Shown: one piece after another, positions 37,901 through 49,659 of the stretch | Layout of the letters: the number at the start of each line of letters is the position of its first letter | How positions within the stretch are numbered: position 1 is the first letter of the stretch | Origin: Schizochytrium sp. CCTCC M209059 | Lineage: Eukaryota; Sar; Bigyra; Thraustochytrida; Thraustochytriidae | Assembly (NCBI GenBank): GCA_000818945.1 | Contig: KN805370.1 | Span: forward strand, 446,111 to 510,110 | DNA: 64,000 bases | Direction of reading: 5' to 3' | Program-made: the position numbers and the translations under genes | The notes under the pieces: model-generated | Databases searched by the model: none | Told to the model about the DNA's origin: nothing | What the model saw: the letters and a program-made list of their open reading frames with translations, nothing else

Positions 37901-40720
37901 TTTGCCGAGTTTGGACTTGTTATGGTTTCTATGGCGCGCCGACTGCTTCTCTCTCTATTGTTGTAAAGGTGCTGTTCCGGGAACTCGCGGCGTTCTCCTG
38001 CGGAGGTCGTAGGTGGCAAATAGCATCTCCTGCGTTGCAAACAGCGCCACGACGTTGGCAAAGCACTACGGCGAGGGCCCCTGTCGGCACGTCTTGACCT
38101 CCGGAGTACGCGCGCCATTAAACGTCGGACGGCATTCAAAACGAACTGGTCTCTTGCCAGAAGAGGTTCCTCCGAGCTGTCGTGCTTTCCACTGAATGAC
38201 CGACTCATGCTACATAATGCTGAGCACTCTCATGCAGCTAGCCTCACATCGCCATTTCCAAGTCCCTAAAGACTGGCACGCCGCCCATCGTGGACCTTTG
38301 AGAGGCGAATAGTCTTACCCGACTGTATTTCTGATTTGGGAATGAAAATCTTGTTTCCACAAGTACCTCTGTTCGCGACTTGCAGCAATGGGAGTGTTTC
38401 GGAAACTCGCAGACGCGGTAGCCATTGCACTGCGTGGAGGTCGTTACCGACGAACAACGCGCTTGCGCACGGACAAGACCAAGCCGATGCATAATGCGGG
38501 GCTATGGACTGTTACGAGGTCAGAAGCGGAAACTATGGGTGAACACGGCAGTCTCTTTGCGTAACATACGAATGCTGACTTCCACTGAGCGAATGTTCCG
38601 AGAACCTGCGGCATTCCACTTTGAAGAAGGTGACGCGAGAACAACCTTGACCTGGTCTCTCCAGGGGAAGTCGCGCCGCCTTCTTTCGTGATTCGAAATC
38701 GTAGCTTGGGCCACAGGTAGGTCCTGGCGTGACAATCGTAGCTTGGGTTTCAGGTTGGAAGGTCCTGGCGCGGCAATCTGGCTGACCTGTGCACGAGTCC
38801 AACTCCTGCAATGTCGATCTCGCACGTTAAATGGAAGGAGGTCGCAAACGACGAAAGTCAAGCTCTAGGTCAAACATCAATGCCACCTCGGCGTCGGGGA
38901 CTCTTGTAGCAGCACGCGCATGCACGTCTCGCCTTCGGAATGGTTCCGGGAAGTCGCAGCAATAATCTGCGGTAGCTTTCTGTCGACAAATAATGGACTT
39001 CCGCGCACCCAGTCACGTCGCACCTGCTCAATGGAAGCCGCCGCATCAGAGAGACTACAGCTCTTTGTAGAACACTTGGAAACGACCCAGATTTAATGTG
39101 TCTTCGTTGTGGGCCTCGCATAGCTGTGGAACATTCCGAGAAGCTGCGGTGGATGCGCGCAGAGTCGATGCATGAGCGCCGAAGCCTGGCGGATGCCTGC
39201 CGTGAGGTATGTGCAGAGACACAACGTTGAGCCTGATTCACACTGCTGGTGCAGTGCCAAAGGTGCGGAACCCTCACGAATAGACTGTGATGGGGTCGTC
39301 CGGCACAACCAGTCTGTGAAGCACATGCGCGCAGATCACCTTCTGTCGACAGCGAGGATCTGTTCCGAGAACTCGCATCATCCACTTGCGAAGACCTGAC
39401 AAGTGAGGGTGGTGAGATTTCCGCACAACTCTTCATATCATCCACCTCATTATGAATGGTCACGTCTGGACGACGAGCTCGCGCATAGCGTAACTTTAAA
39501 GGGTGGGAGCGTTCGGAGAAGTAGCATTGGTGCTCAGGGGCGTGCGCGGGCAAGGGGAGATCCGGCAAAAGTAGACAAATGCGCCGCGGTTGCTCCCTCA
39601 ACAGTGTGTCGTGATGGCCAAAGCGTGCTCGACTGAGTGAACGGCGCGCGAATGGGTTGTATCCGTGCATACGCAGTCTATATGGGCTGGAGCAACGTTC
39701 CGGGAAGCTGCGTCTCGAGGGAAGATATCGAGAATGCGCAAGCGCGGTTGACGCGCTCCGGAAGCAGCAGGCAAATATGCCGCGCTGGCCCATAATCCGA
39801 TCACTCAGACGCATGGTCAAGCCATAGTCCATGACATGGAGATGGCTGGCCCGAGCTGTGCTCGCGCGTCTGTATTTCGGGATGAAGCGACGTTTCAAGA
39901 AAAGGCGCCGCTCATGTGTCGCGGCGGCAACCAAGAAGCAGTGCCATAGGCAGAATCAGATGGCGCAAAAGTCGTATGCAGAGGTTGTCATATCCTTTGC
40001 GCGTGCGAATTCTGCCTACAGACGTTCCCATTCTGTGGTTGCGCGACTGCCTTTGGGCACAGGCAATACTCTGAGAAGATGTGTCGCTAGGGCAGAACTG
40101 GCCCGGCGAAAACAAGCAAATGCGCCGTGGCAGGCAACTTGGAAGCGCCACTAGAATCACAGAACGTATCGAAGAATGCAGCGATTAACGAGGCTTGCAC
40201 GTCTTGACATTCTGCCAATGTATGGCCCAAGTCGCTTATGGGTAAGTGGAGAAGCTGCGTCGCTTATGTGTTTGGGCCGGAGCTCGCCGGCGTTAACAAG
40301 TCAACTCGCCGGCGTTAACAAGTCAACGCGCCGCAGCAGGCAACCTTGAGGCATGGCTAGAACCAGAGCGCACCGAAGTTTGCAGTGATCAATGAAACTC
40401 ATATGTCTGTATGATCTGTCTCGTGTCGCGGCGCGCATGGGCAGGAGCGATTTCTCTCGGAAAGTCGCGTCGCCCCTGTGTTAGGTCCGGAGCTCACTGC
40501 TGCCGCGGCAAGCAACGATGTATGCAGCGGATCAATGAGACCTCTACATGTGCACGATCTGCCCGTGAATGGCCCAAGTCGCGCATGGACAGGGCCAATT
40601 TTTCGAGAAGTCGTGTCGCTCTTGTATTGTGGCCGGAGCTCACCGGCGATAAGAAGACAATGCACCGCGGCAATTTGGAGTCGCGTGGTGCCCAGACGCC
40701 AGAATCCGGAGTAGAGGCAA
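37900..40720. repeat. Degenerate tandem array, period about 190 bp
   Basis: A core like TTCCGRGAAGCTGCGTCGC recurs at about 37975, 38397, 38596, 38944, 39134, 39363, 39511, 39698, 39875, 40069, 40246, 40454 and 40600, with a weaker one at 38167. Spacings are mostly 146-230 bp and the average is close to 188. A second block, GCCGCGGCAGGCAAC-like, follows at a similar offset (about 39577, 39758, 40106, 40328, 40502, 40662). In the last units GGCCGGAGCTCRCYGG is also shared. Units are diverged and contain no conserved reading frame, so this looks like an old satellite-type array. Confidence 0.7.
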
Positions 40721-41458
40721 GCTTGCGCATGTTTGGGCATTGAGCTGCCCGCTGTTTGCATTCGCGACAAACTCGTTCATCTCCGCATGCAGGAAAAGGA
40801 GCATGACGAAAAGAGAAATGTAGGCCGACTTGATCTGGGGAGAAAACCTTGCATGGCGCAAGACAGATGCATGGAGACAAGCTCGGAGCGTAGCGCTGAT
40901 GAGGATTTTTCGAAATGGAGGTAGGATTCTCGCATGCTGCGAAAGCACCACGAGCAGTATAATGGAGCTGACAAGGCAATACGTATGCTGCTACGAATGA
41001 AAGAGCAACCTCTCGAGCTCGTGGTTGTTGACGTTAGCGAGAGAAAACCGCCCTTGTGGTCCTCCGAAAAAAGTCGGCGGCCTTGGCCCATTCGCTACTA
41101 CGTTTAAGCGCAAAGGTGTAGAGTACGGTAAAGCGTGAAGCTGCAGAGCATGACGCCGAGCCTCGCGAAGGCCATGCATGACATGCCCACCTTCTCACGG
41201 TGACGAGTACGTCTTCTCTTCCTCACATCTGCGTGACAAGCTCGGACGCCTGCTTTGTCATCGACGTTATGCCTACGGCCGGACGGCAATCTTCATCTTC
41301 ATCATCATCATCATCATCATCACCACCACCAACGGCGATGGCATCGGCGACCTCCTCTCCGCCGTTTTATACTGTAGCATCCACCTGATTAGCGCGAGCA
41401 TCGGTCACGACGCTGGCTTGGTGCGCGTCTGGAGACCTGAAGAAGGCAAGGCGTTCAG

Positions 41459-41818
41459 CTAGCCCGCGATTCTAAGCTGCACGGTGAGCGTCTTGGAGGG
41501 AGCCACGGTCTTGGTTCTTCCGCGCAAGACGCCCATGCGCGCACGCGCAGGCGACGCCCTCCACGAGCTGAATTGGCCTTGATGAGGATGCCCCTCCGAG
41601 CTGTTCGCGCGAACCGAAAATTCACGTGCCGCCGCCAGAGCTCCTGCATCCATTCCCCCTCCGTCGCGCGACACTGCGACCGGCAGCGGCTCGACTCGCT
41701 CGCGTCCCAGGTCTTCTTCTCCTCCTTCACGCGACGGGGTCTCTCGGGGGCCGGATCCCGCGACCTGGCGAGAGAGAGCTTTCGCCGCGTCGATGACGGG
41801 TTCAGGCGCCGCGCTCAT
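41459..41818 (-). CDS. Possible small hypothetical protein
   Basis: A 119-codon frame from an ATG at 41818 (MSAAPEPVIDAAKAL) to TAG. The start has a plausible context, and the C-terminus (KTLTVQLRIAG) is less biased than neighbouring spurious frames. There is no recognisable domain or homology, and it may be chance. Listed only because the surrounding 14 kb otherwise has no candidate. Confidence 0.15.
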   Translation of the reverse strand: MSAAPEPVIDAAKALSRQVAGSGPRETPSREGGEEDLGRERVEPLPVAVSRDGGGMDAGALAAAREFSVRANSSEGHPHQGQFSSWRASPARARMGVLRGRTKTVAPSKTLTVQLRIAG

Positions 41819-42098
41819 GACGCGCTGGTACCGTCGCCGGCGCGCGTCAAGCGACTGCGAGAGGGAGAGACCGAGCGAGCGAGCGAGCGAGCGACCGCGT
41901 AAGAACAACTGCGCTCGAGGTCGAGGTCGAGATCGAGGTCGGAGTCGGGGTCGGGGCCGTAGATGGTCGGTCTCTCGCCGATCGTTGTGACCTCGACCTG
42001 CGACATTCTCATGGAAACCAAACCTCGACGCGGGGACTCCCGGGAGCCTCGATTCGGGTTGCGCGGATCAAGAGCTTACTGTTATATAGTATACTACT

Positions 42099-42108
42099 AT
42101 GCTGTCGA

Positions 42109-42143
<35 letters not shown>

Positions 42144-42374
42144 CAACAGCAGCAAGAACAAGAAGGTGTGCATCATAACGCGCAACAAGTTATGATGCAG
42201 CATCAGCAGCGTATAGTGCATCATCACGCGCGTCGCCCCGCCGGTAAGCAAGAATTGTCGCCGCGACCGACTCCGCTCGATTCGGCTCCGCTCCCTCCGC
42301 TCGGGCAGGCAGGCTGCAGCAGCAGCAGCAGCTTCGGGCGGCGCAGGCCGGGACGAGTGAAATGGCCTAGATAG
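42099..42374 (+). CDS. Possible small polyglutamine ORF
   Basis: A 91-codon frame from an ATG at 42099 that sits 15-20 bp after a TATA-like stretch (TTATATAGTATACTAC). It begins with about 15 Gln from a CAG/CAA repeat, then His/Gln-rich residues and a Ser run. No domain. Probably a translated microsatellite, but the isolated AT-rich upstream patch in GC-rich DNA is unusual. Confidence 0.15.
42109..42152. repeat. (CAG)n/(CAA)n microsatellite
   Basis: About nine CAG triplets followed by interspersed CAA and CAG. Confidence 0.95.
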
Positions 42375-44609
42375 ATCCCGAGCAAGGCCTGCAGGCAGGC
42401 TGCTCTCCTGCTGCTGCGGTTTGTTTCGACGAGCCAAGGAAGGAAAGAGGGGTGTGTGCTGCAGAGGCCGCACACAAACAAATTTGGGCGCCGGGGACGC
42501 CCGGACTCGAAGGGAAAAGGGATGACAGGAATGCCTCGCCATCTTTGCGCACGGATTCTTCGAGGACTTGAAGGTACTGCACGTGCACCAAGCAAGCGAC
42601 ACGCAACGACAGCAGCATGCGTGCGTTGGGCGCGTTGGGCGCTGGGTGCGGCGTCGTCCCTGGGCTGGGCGGCGATGGAGGAGGAGCCGAGTGGGAGTCA
42701 CCGAGTCGCGAGGAGGAGCGAGCGCAGCGTCGGCACGCGCGAGATCGCATGAATGAACCCTGCGTCGATGATGAGCGGGATGCAGGGAGGGTGCTTGCAA
42801 GCGGCCAGCCGAGAAGATGAGACGAGGTATGTCGGCGTAGGCGATTCGGAGGCACAAGCTTTTTAGGAGGAGTGATGATGGTGGGTGCTGATCAATTTTT
42901 TGCTCGGAAGCAAGCGGCACGTGCGGGACGGGACAAAAAGAAATCGCTGCTTGGCTTGGCTTGGCTTGGCTTTGCTTGGTTTTGCTTTGCTGTGCTTAGC
43001 TTGGATTTGCTTTGCTGTGCTTTGCTTTACTTTCCGGTCGCTTCGCATTGCATAGCTCTGCATTCTTTCGCGGCATGGCGCGGACGTGTCGATCGATCCA
43101 TCCACGACACAATGCGCATCATCTGGGTCGAGATCTGCTCAGTCAAAGTCAAGTTGTGCATCATGATGACGAAGAGCAAAGCAAGCGCATGTCCACTGTT
43201 AGCTGTCGAAGGTCTCGTCTGAGTCGAAGCGAGATCCTGGATTCTATTGCTTGCACCCTCTGCTTTGAAAAGAAAGTATAGGCCCTCCCCGGCGAGCAAG
43301 ACGAGCAAAGAGCGCGAGCAAGGACGCACGAGACTAATTGTGAGTATATGAGCACGCGCGCGAGCAAGAGGATAAGTACGTCGCAAACCAGCCAGCCAGC
43401 TAGCTGCAGCAAGCACGAGCACGAGCAAGTGCGAGAGATGGGATCGAACCTCCGGTGTGCATTTGCGATCAAGAACTATCAATTGTCGCGCGGGTGAAGA
43501 AACGCTTTAAAAACCGCGCTCTCGCTCGGTCCTTTCCCACGAAAACTTTGGCAGGTTCATGAGCTGCCTGGGTAATGAGATTCTCGCGTTGGACGTCAAA
43601 TTTGCCCTCGAGGCTTGGACCGCAGCGCAAGATGTCTTGATCGATTCATCGATCCTTCGTGCGGAAGCAAGCCAAAGCTGCAGCTACAGTGCAGTGCAGT
43701 GCAGGTTGCCGGAGTGGACCGCACTGGCGTCGAATTGCAAGGACACCGATCTTGCGCATTCGGCTCGGCTTGGGACCCAACTTGAAGGCCATGCAGACGC
43801 ATTAAATTTACATGAAAACTCTGCTCCACTCCACGCCACTCCACTCCACTTTATTTTTTGTGCGTTCCAGCGCCACTAGAAGTGAGTGAGAGAGAGAGAG
43901 AGACGGAGAGGCACGCGCGCGCGTGCGATGTTCTCGAGCAGGCGCAGCCTCATCCTCACTTTTCCTTCCTTCACTCCGTCTCCATCCTCTTGCTCGGCCC
44001 GGCCGGCAGGCTGCAACCCCGGGAGGTGAAAAAAAAACAAGGGACCGTGCCGCGGCGCGTCTTGGTGTCGTCAAGCGCAACGAGCCTGGCGGCGACGGGC
44101 TTCGTGTCGACGGGCCTCGCGTGCGTACTTTGCTTTTACTTGGGCTTTCCTCTTTCTTTCATCCGCAGGCGGTGGCAGACGCGCGACGCAGAGCTGCCAA
44201 GAGAGGGAAAAGGGTGCGGGCGGGTTGTCCACGTTGCCCAAGTTGAGAAGGATGGACTCGCATGGCACCGTACTCTCCGTGCATGTGCACCATGTGCAAG
44301 GGACGGCCGTCCCGCTGGCGCTCGGGCGGCTCCGGGAAAGAAGGAAGGCCAGCTGATTGATTGCCGGCCAGCTGGTCGACCGCGGGAAGGCGAGGCGAGG
44401 TGAGGCAAGGCGAAAGAAAAGATGAAGCGAGAAGGAGAAAAAAGGATCCAAGAGCCTTGTGGACGCCGCGGCGGCGGCTGCTGCCGATAAGAGGAGAATG
44501 CAGATCTTGCTGGTGGCACAGAAATGAAAACGTACTTACTTGTCTTGCCTTGCAGTGCCTTGCCTTGCCTGGCTGCATGCTATGCTACTTACCTCCCCCC
44601 CCCCTCCCC

Positions 44610-45222
44610 NNNNNNNNNNNNNNNNNNNNNNNNNNNNNNNNNNNNNNNNNNNNNNNNNNNNNNNNNNNNNNNNNNNNNNNNNNNNNNNNNNNNNNNNNNN
44701 NNNNNNNNNNNNNNNNNNNNNNNNNNNNNNNNNNNNNNNNNNNNNNNNNNNNNNNNNNNNNNNNNNNNNNNNNNNNNNNNNNNNNNNNNNNNNNNNNNNN
44801 NNNNNNNNNNNNNNNNNNNNNNNNNNNNNNNNNNNNNNNNNNNNNNNNNNNNNNNNNNNNNNNNNNNNNNNNNNNNNNNNNNNNNNNNNNNNNNNNNNNN
44901 NNNNNNNNNNNNNNNNNNNNNNNNNNNNNNNNNNNNNNNNNNNNNNNNNNNNNNNNNNNNNNNNNNNNNNNNNNNNNNNNNNNNNNNNNNNNNNNNNNNN
45001 NNNNNNNNNNNNNNNNNNNNNNNNNNNNNNNNNNNNNNNNNNNNNNNNNNNNNNNNNNNNNNNNNNNNNNNNNNNNNNNNNNNNNNNNNNNNNNNNNNNN
45101 NNNNNNNNNNNNNNNNNNNNNNNNNNNNNNNNNNNNNNNNNNNNNNNNNNNNNNNNNNNNNNNNNNNNNNNNNNNNNNNNNNNNNNNNNNNNNNNNNNNN
45201 NNNNNNNNNNNNNNNNNNNNNN
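44610..45222. other. Assembly gap (N run)
   Basis: 613 N characters flanked on both sides by runs of C with single T (CCCCCCCCCCTCCCC before, CCCCTCCCCCGTCCCC after). The missing sequence is likely a long poly-C-type tract that could not be read. Confidence 0.99.
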
Positions 45223-45654
45223 CCCCTCCCCCGTCCCCCACCGTCCGTGTGGACTCGCAGAGTTGGCGAGCGCGGGCCGGCCGGCGTGGGTAGATAAGAG
45301 AGCGCACACCACGGTGGAATGAAATGGCCTCCGCCTGCACCGGCAATTGCGCGTCCGCCACCACTGCGGGCGGCCTTGCCTCCGCGCCGCCCTCATCACA
45401 TCAGGCGTTCACGGCCCGCAGCCCCCGTAGCGACCTCGCGTCATGGTCAGTGGAGCCCGTCTCACCTACAGCTCCACTGTGGGCCTGCGGCTCTTTAACT
45501 CTCCACTCGCTGGGTCGTGTGTTTTCCCCGCACCTGCTGTCGAGGGATTGCGGACCGGCCGGGAAGGCATGGGAAGAATGAGTTTCAGCGGTCTCGTGGC
45601 GCAAGCATTTGTGGCACTGTGGAGATGAAGGGAATTTACCTCGAGCACTGAAGG

Positions 45655-45795
45655 AGAGATGGAGGGAGGGGGAAGGAGTTAAAATAAAAATAGAAAAGAA
45701 AAGAAAAAGGAAAAAGATAACGAAAAAAAGAAAAAGAAAATGAAAAAGAAAGGAAGTGATGCAAAGAAAGGAAAAGAAATAAAAGGAGAGAAAGC
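45655..45795. repeat. Polypurine (A/G) tract
   Basis: About 140 bp almost entirely A and G on the plus strand, broken by only a handful of pyrimidines. Confidence 0.85.
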
Positions 45796-45916
45796 CGTGC
45801 AAAGCTGCCGGCAAGATTAAGATTGATCGTCCGGCCGTGCGCCAAGCCATCTCCTCTTCGCCGCAACTTGTTCACTGACGAGCACAACTTTGCTTTGCTG
45901 TGTTCTATGCCAGGCG

Positions 45917-45972
45917 CAGCTCGCTGTCGCAAGCATGCTCGCTGTCGCAAGAATGCTCGCTGTCGCAAGAGT
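45917..45972. repeat. 18-bp tandem repeat, three copies
   Basis: Three copies of a unit GCTCGCTGTCGCAAGAAT with minor changes (GCAT, GAAT, GAGT at the end). Confidence 0.85.
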
Positions 45973-47870
45973 GCCCAAGATCGCTCGCCCGATCTCTCGT
46001 TTCATGTCGCACGCACGCTGCTGCACAGATATCACGCGCTAGCCAAGCACGCCCCGCGTGCGCTTCGAGTCCCAGCCAGCCTGGCCCGCCCACGATTCCA
46101 ATCTCGCGCGCGCGGGCCGCGGTACGTACTTCGCGCCGGCGCGGCCCGTTCCAGCCGCCACACCACACGATCGCCTCACCAAGTCGGGTGACCTCGTTCG
46201 CGAGCCCAGTGCCCAAGAAGGCAAGCACGCAAGCAAGCAAGCAAGAAAGAAAGAAAGAAAGACAGAACGAGTCTTGACCCTTCGATCTGATCGGCCCAAA
46301 GCACGGGCTGCAGAGAAAGAGGCGGAGAAGCAGACAGGTTTGTTCACGGCAGGGCGGGTCAGGACTGAGAGGCAGCGCGGGGGAAGGGAAGTCAAGGAAG
46401 CAAGCCGAGGAAGGCCGCGCTTGGCTGGATGGAATGGATGAGCAAGGAGGAGTGGAGGCAGCGCCGCCTGGAAGGCCGACTCGTCCCGGGAAAGGTGTCC
46501 AGACTGGCGCGCGTGCGTGCTCGCGTGCGTCTGCGTGCAGAAATCATGAAATCATCGACCATAAATGCAGCTTTTCCCACGCGAGCCTGGCGGCCGGCCG
46601 ACCTGGCTGCAGTGTCGGCGGGCTTGAAATGGATGGATGGATGGATGGAGGGGGCGAGCCTGCGTTAGCTTTCGCCGCCGCCGCCGCATGGACTGATCTG
46701 GATGGAGCCCGCCCTCACTCTGCCGGGTGCACAGTCCTCGCGCAGTGCATGCACGCAGGCCAGGACGCAGGAAGATCACGCGGACGTGAGAATGAAGGCG
46801 CACTGCCAGTGCGGCTAGCTGCAATTTCCGCCGCACAGGCCTCGCGTGCAAGCGAGGAGAGAGAATGCTGGAAAGAAAAAAGTAAAGAAGGCTAGGCAAA
46901 GGAAAGCTAGACACAGATAGCCACAGCAGAGCCGGCCGAGGGAATTTTTAAAACTTTTCTGCCTGCTGCAAAAAGAAAGCAAGCAGTCAACCTCGGGCCG
47001 ATCGCGGCAACATGCGCCGGCGGCCTGCTCGTGTGGCCGGTCGACGGCAGAAGGCGCAGCTCGCCGGGAACTCATGCAGGACCTGCAAGGCGTCCTCCAC
47101 CTCCCTCCTCGCGATCCGGGCTCAGAAGACCTGCACTGCCGGCAGAGTGGCGGCGGTGGCAGCGCAGCGGCAGCGGCGCCACGGGCGTGGCCTGTCGGGG
47201 AGAAGGAGAAAGAAGACTCGGAAGAAAGAAAGCAAGGAGCTTGAAAAGCAAAGCACGTAGTCAATGGGATTAAATGAAAAAGAAAATGAGAAAAAGAAGG
47301 GGAAAAACAGCCAGTGATTCACTATAGAAATAAAAAACACTCCGGACGAAACGATCGCGCCGTGAGAGCTTTGGCTGCCAGCCAGCCAGGCGCCCTTGCC
47401 GGGGAGCTCGATCTCTCTCCCTCTCTCCTCTCCTCTCCCAACCTCCTTGCCCTGCCCTGCCCTCCGGCCCCGCTGCGGCCGCCGGCGTAGCCGCCACGCA
47501 ACACGCGCTCCGGCTGGCCGGCGTCGGAGGTGAGGCGCCGGCAGGCCTGCGGGCCGCGCAAGCGTGCGAGCGTGCGTGCGCGGAGAGCCTCCCTCTCCTC
47601 TTCTCCGTCCTCGCCTCGCGTTCTTCCGCCCGGCCCTCCGTGGGTTTCTGCGCTTTGTCAGTAAGGTTGCCAGCGTGGATTTGACAAGGAGCCAAATAGA
47701 AAGGATGAATAAAAAGTGGGAAAAAAAAAGAAAGAAAGAAAGAAGAAGGGATGAAAGCCCGCCAGCCGCGGGGTCACTGGGACCTGGCCGTCGCCGGGCA
47801 CGGGGACGCGTGCCGTTCGTCTGGCGCTCGCTCGCTCCCGAGCAAGCGAGCAGGCGAGCACGCGCAAGCT

Positions 47871-47871
47871 G

Positions 47872-47911
<40 letters not shown>
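47871..47911. repeat. (CTG)n microsatellite
   Basis: About fourteen perfect CTG triplets, preceded by a GATGCTG start. Confidence 0.95.
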
Positions 47912-49623
47912 GAGCGGCAGACGCGTCCTCGCGAGCTAGCTAGCTAGCTCTGTGGAGCGCGGATGCATAAATGTATGTACGTACGGCGGCTGGCTGTGGA
48001 ATGAAATGGATTCATGACGGTGCTGGTGTGCGCGGTCCAGCAGGCGGGTGTGCGCTGCGCATTGACCAGCATGCTATGCGCTCGCTATGCGCTCGCTATG
48101 CGCTCGCGATGCGCTGCCGTGCTGCGTGCTCATCGTTTGTTTCTTTGTTTGGTCGGTGATTCGACAGTCGGAAAGCTGCAGCTCGCGCCTCGATCGCTTG
48201 TGAAGCCAGCCGCCTAGGAAGCAGCGGAACTCGACCTCTCCTCGCTCGTCACGCGCGAGCGAGCGAGCCACCCAGCCACCCAGCCAGCTGGCCAGGCCTC
48301 GCGCGCGCGACCTTTGCGAGCAGCATCACCCTCCAGAGGCCAGGCCTGGTCGCCCGGCACGGGGATAGCTTGTATCCCTCGATCAATCGATCTATCATCA
48401 TCCCTGCATCCCACTGGTAGTTCATTCGTCCATTCCTGGTGTCGCCTTCCTCCTGGCGCCCTTCCCTCCAATCCTTCCAGGCCCGCATTCTTCCCACACG
48501 CGGTCCCGCCCGGGGCCGCGGACCACTCGCCGCCTGCTGCCCCAAAAAGTTTCGTGCGGCACGGCCGCTGCTCCGCGTCCTCCTCGCGGGACAGGCTTGC
48601 TTGCTTGCTCACGCACGTCCTTTTACACATACATGCTGCACACACCGCGACGGCTGTGCGCGTTGCGTGCTGCCGCTGCAGCTGCGAGTTCGTTTCTCGT
48701 TTCTCGTCCTCGCCGGGCCGAGTAGCTCTCGCGTGTTTTGCGGCGATCCGCGCTCTCCTCGCCCTCCTCCTTTTTTCTAGCAAGCGACGCGGCGTTCTCG
48801 ACCTGCCTCCTCCCGCGGCGCCGCGATCGTGCTTACGGCGCTCGGGCTCCGGCATCCTCGTCCGGCCAGAACCGGCGCGACGCGACGCGACGCGGAGCGA
48901 GACTCGCAGGCGCAACGGCCGCGCCGCCCAGGGAGGGAGGCTTTGCTTCATCCAGATTGAACGTGCGTGGTTTCTTTCTTCACAAGCAAAGGACAGAAAG
49001 AAAGAGGAAAAGAAAGAAGGCGGCGCTTAGCGGAGCTCGAGAGCGTGCGAGGCCTCTCGGGCTCGACCGGTGGCGGCTGAAAGTCTGTCTGTCTGGTCGC
49101 GCCCGCGCGATCCGGGGCTGAATAGCGCGGCCGGCGCCCGCGGCGAGCGGCGACGCGTGTGGCGACCGACCGACCGACCGACCGACCGACTGACCGGAAG
49201 ACCGACAGCGGCCTGCCGACCGACCGACCGACCGGCCGATCGACCTGAGCCGCGGAGCCGAGAGGGCCAGGAAAGGACGCGCGAGAGAGAAAGGCTGCGA
49301 GAGGCAACGCTCGCTTGCAACGCTGTGAGCTCGCGCTTGTGCGTTCTAGGCTTCCTGCATTTGTTTCATTCATTTGTCTACTTACGTATACGTATATGCT
49401 GTGTTTGCTTCTTTATTTGATTTTTTGTTTGTGTGTTTCCGTGGATTTCCTGCTCGAATTCCCCTCTGGACCCGCTTCTTCCTCCTGCGCTCTTCTTCCC
49501 ACCGACCACCTCTTTGCTTCCAAGTTTCAAACGCGTTGAAAAAGTTAAAAAAAAAGAAATAAGATCTTCAAAAAGAATGAGTCGGAAATGAACAACATTG
49601 GAAAAAGAAAGAAAAAAAAAGGC

Positions 49624-49659
<36 letters not shown>

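Larger units (their letters stand above)
40721..44609. other. Intergenic region with many simple repeats
   Basis: Holds a CAT/ATC triplet run (41295-41325), GAGC run (41866-41892), a GAGGTC hexamer drift (41915-41958), a CAG run (42109-42152), a TTGGC/TTTGC pentamer tract (42950-43030), CAGTG (43685-43705), CCACT pentamers (43825-43855) and a GA run near 43890. Two short low-confidence frames are listed separately. Otherwise no gene is supported. Confidence 0.6.

Noticed and set aside
43425..43500. Possible minus-strand tRNA: GGTTCGATCCC box-B-like sequence
   Set aside because: No matching acceptor stem or D-arm/box A can be folded at tRNA spacing, and the T-stem has a mismatch. At best it is a relic.
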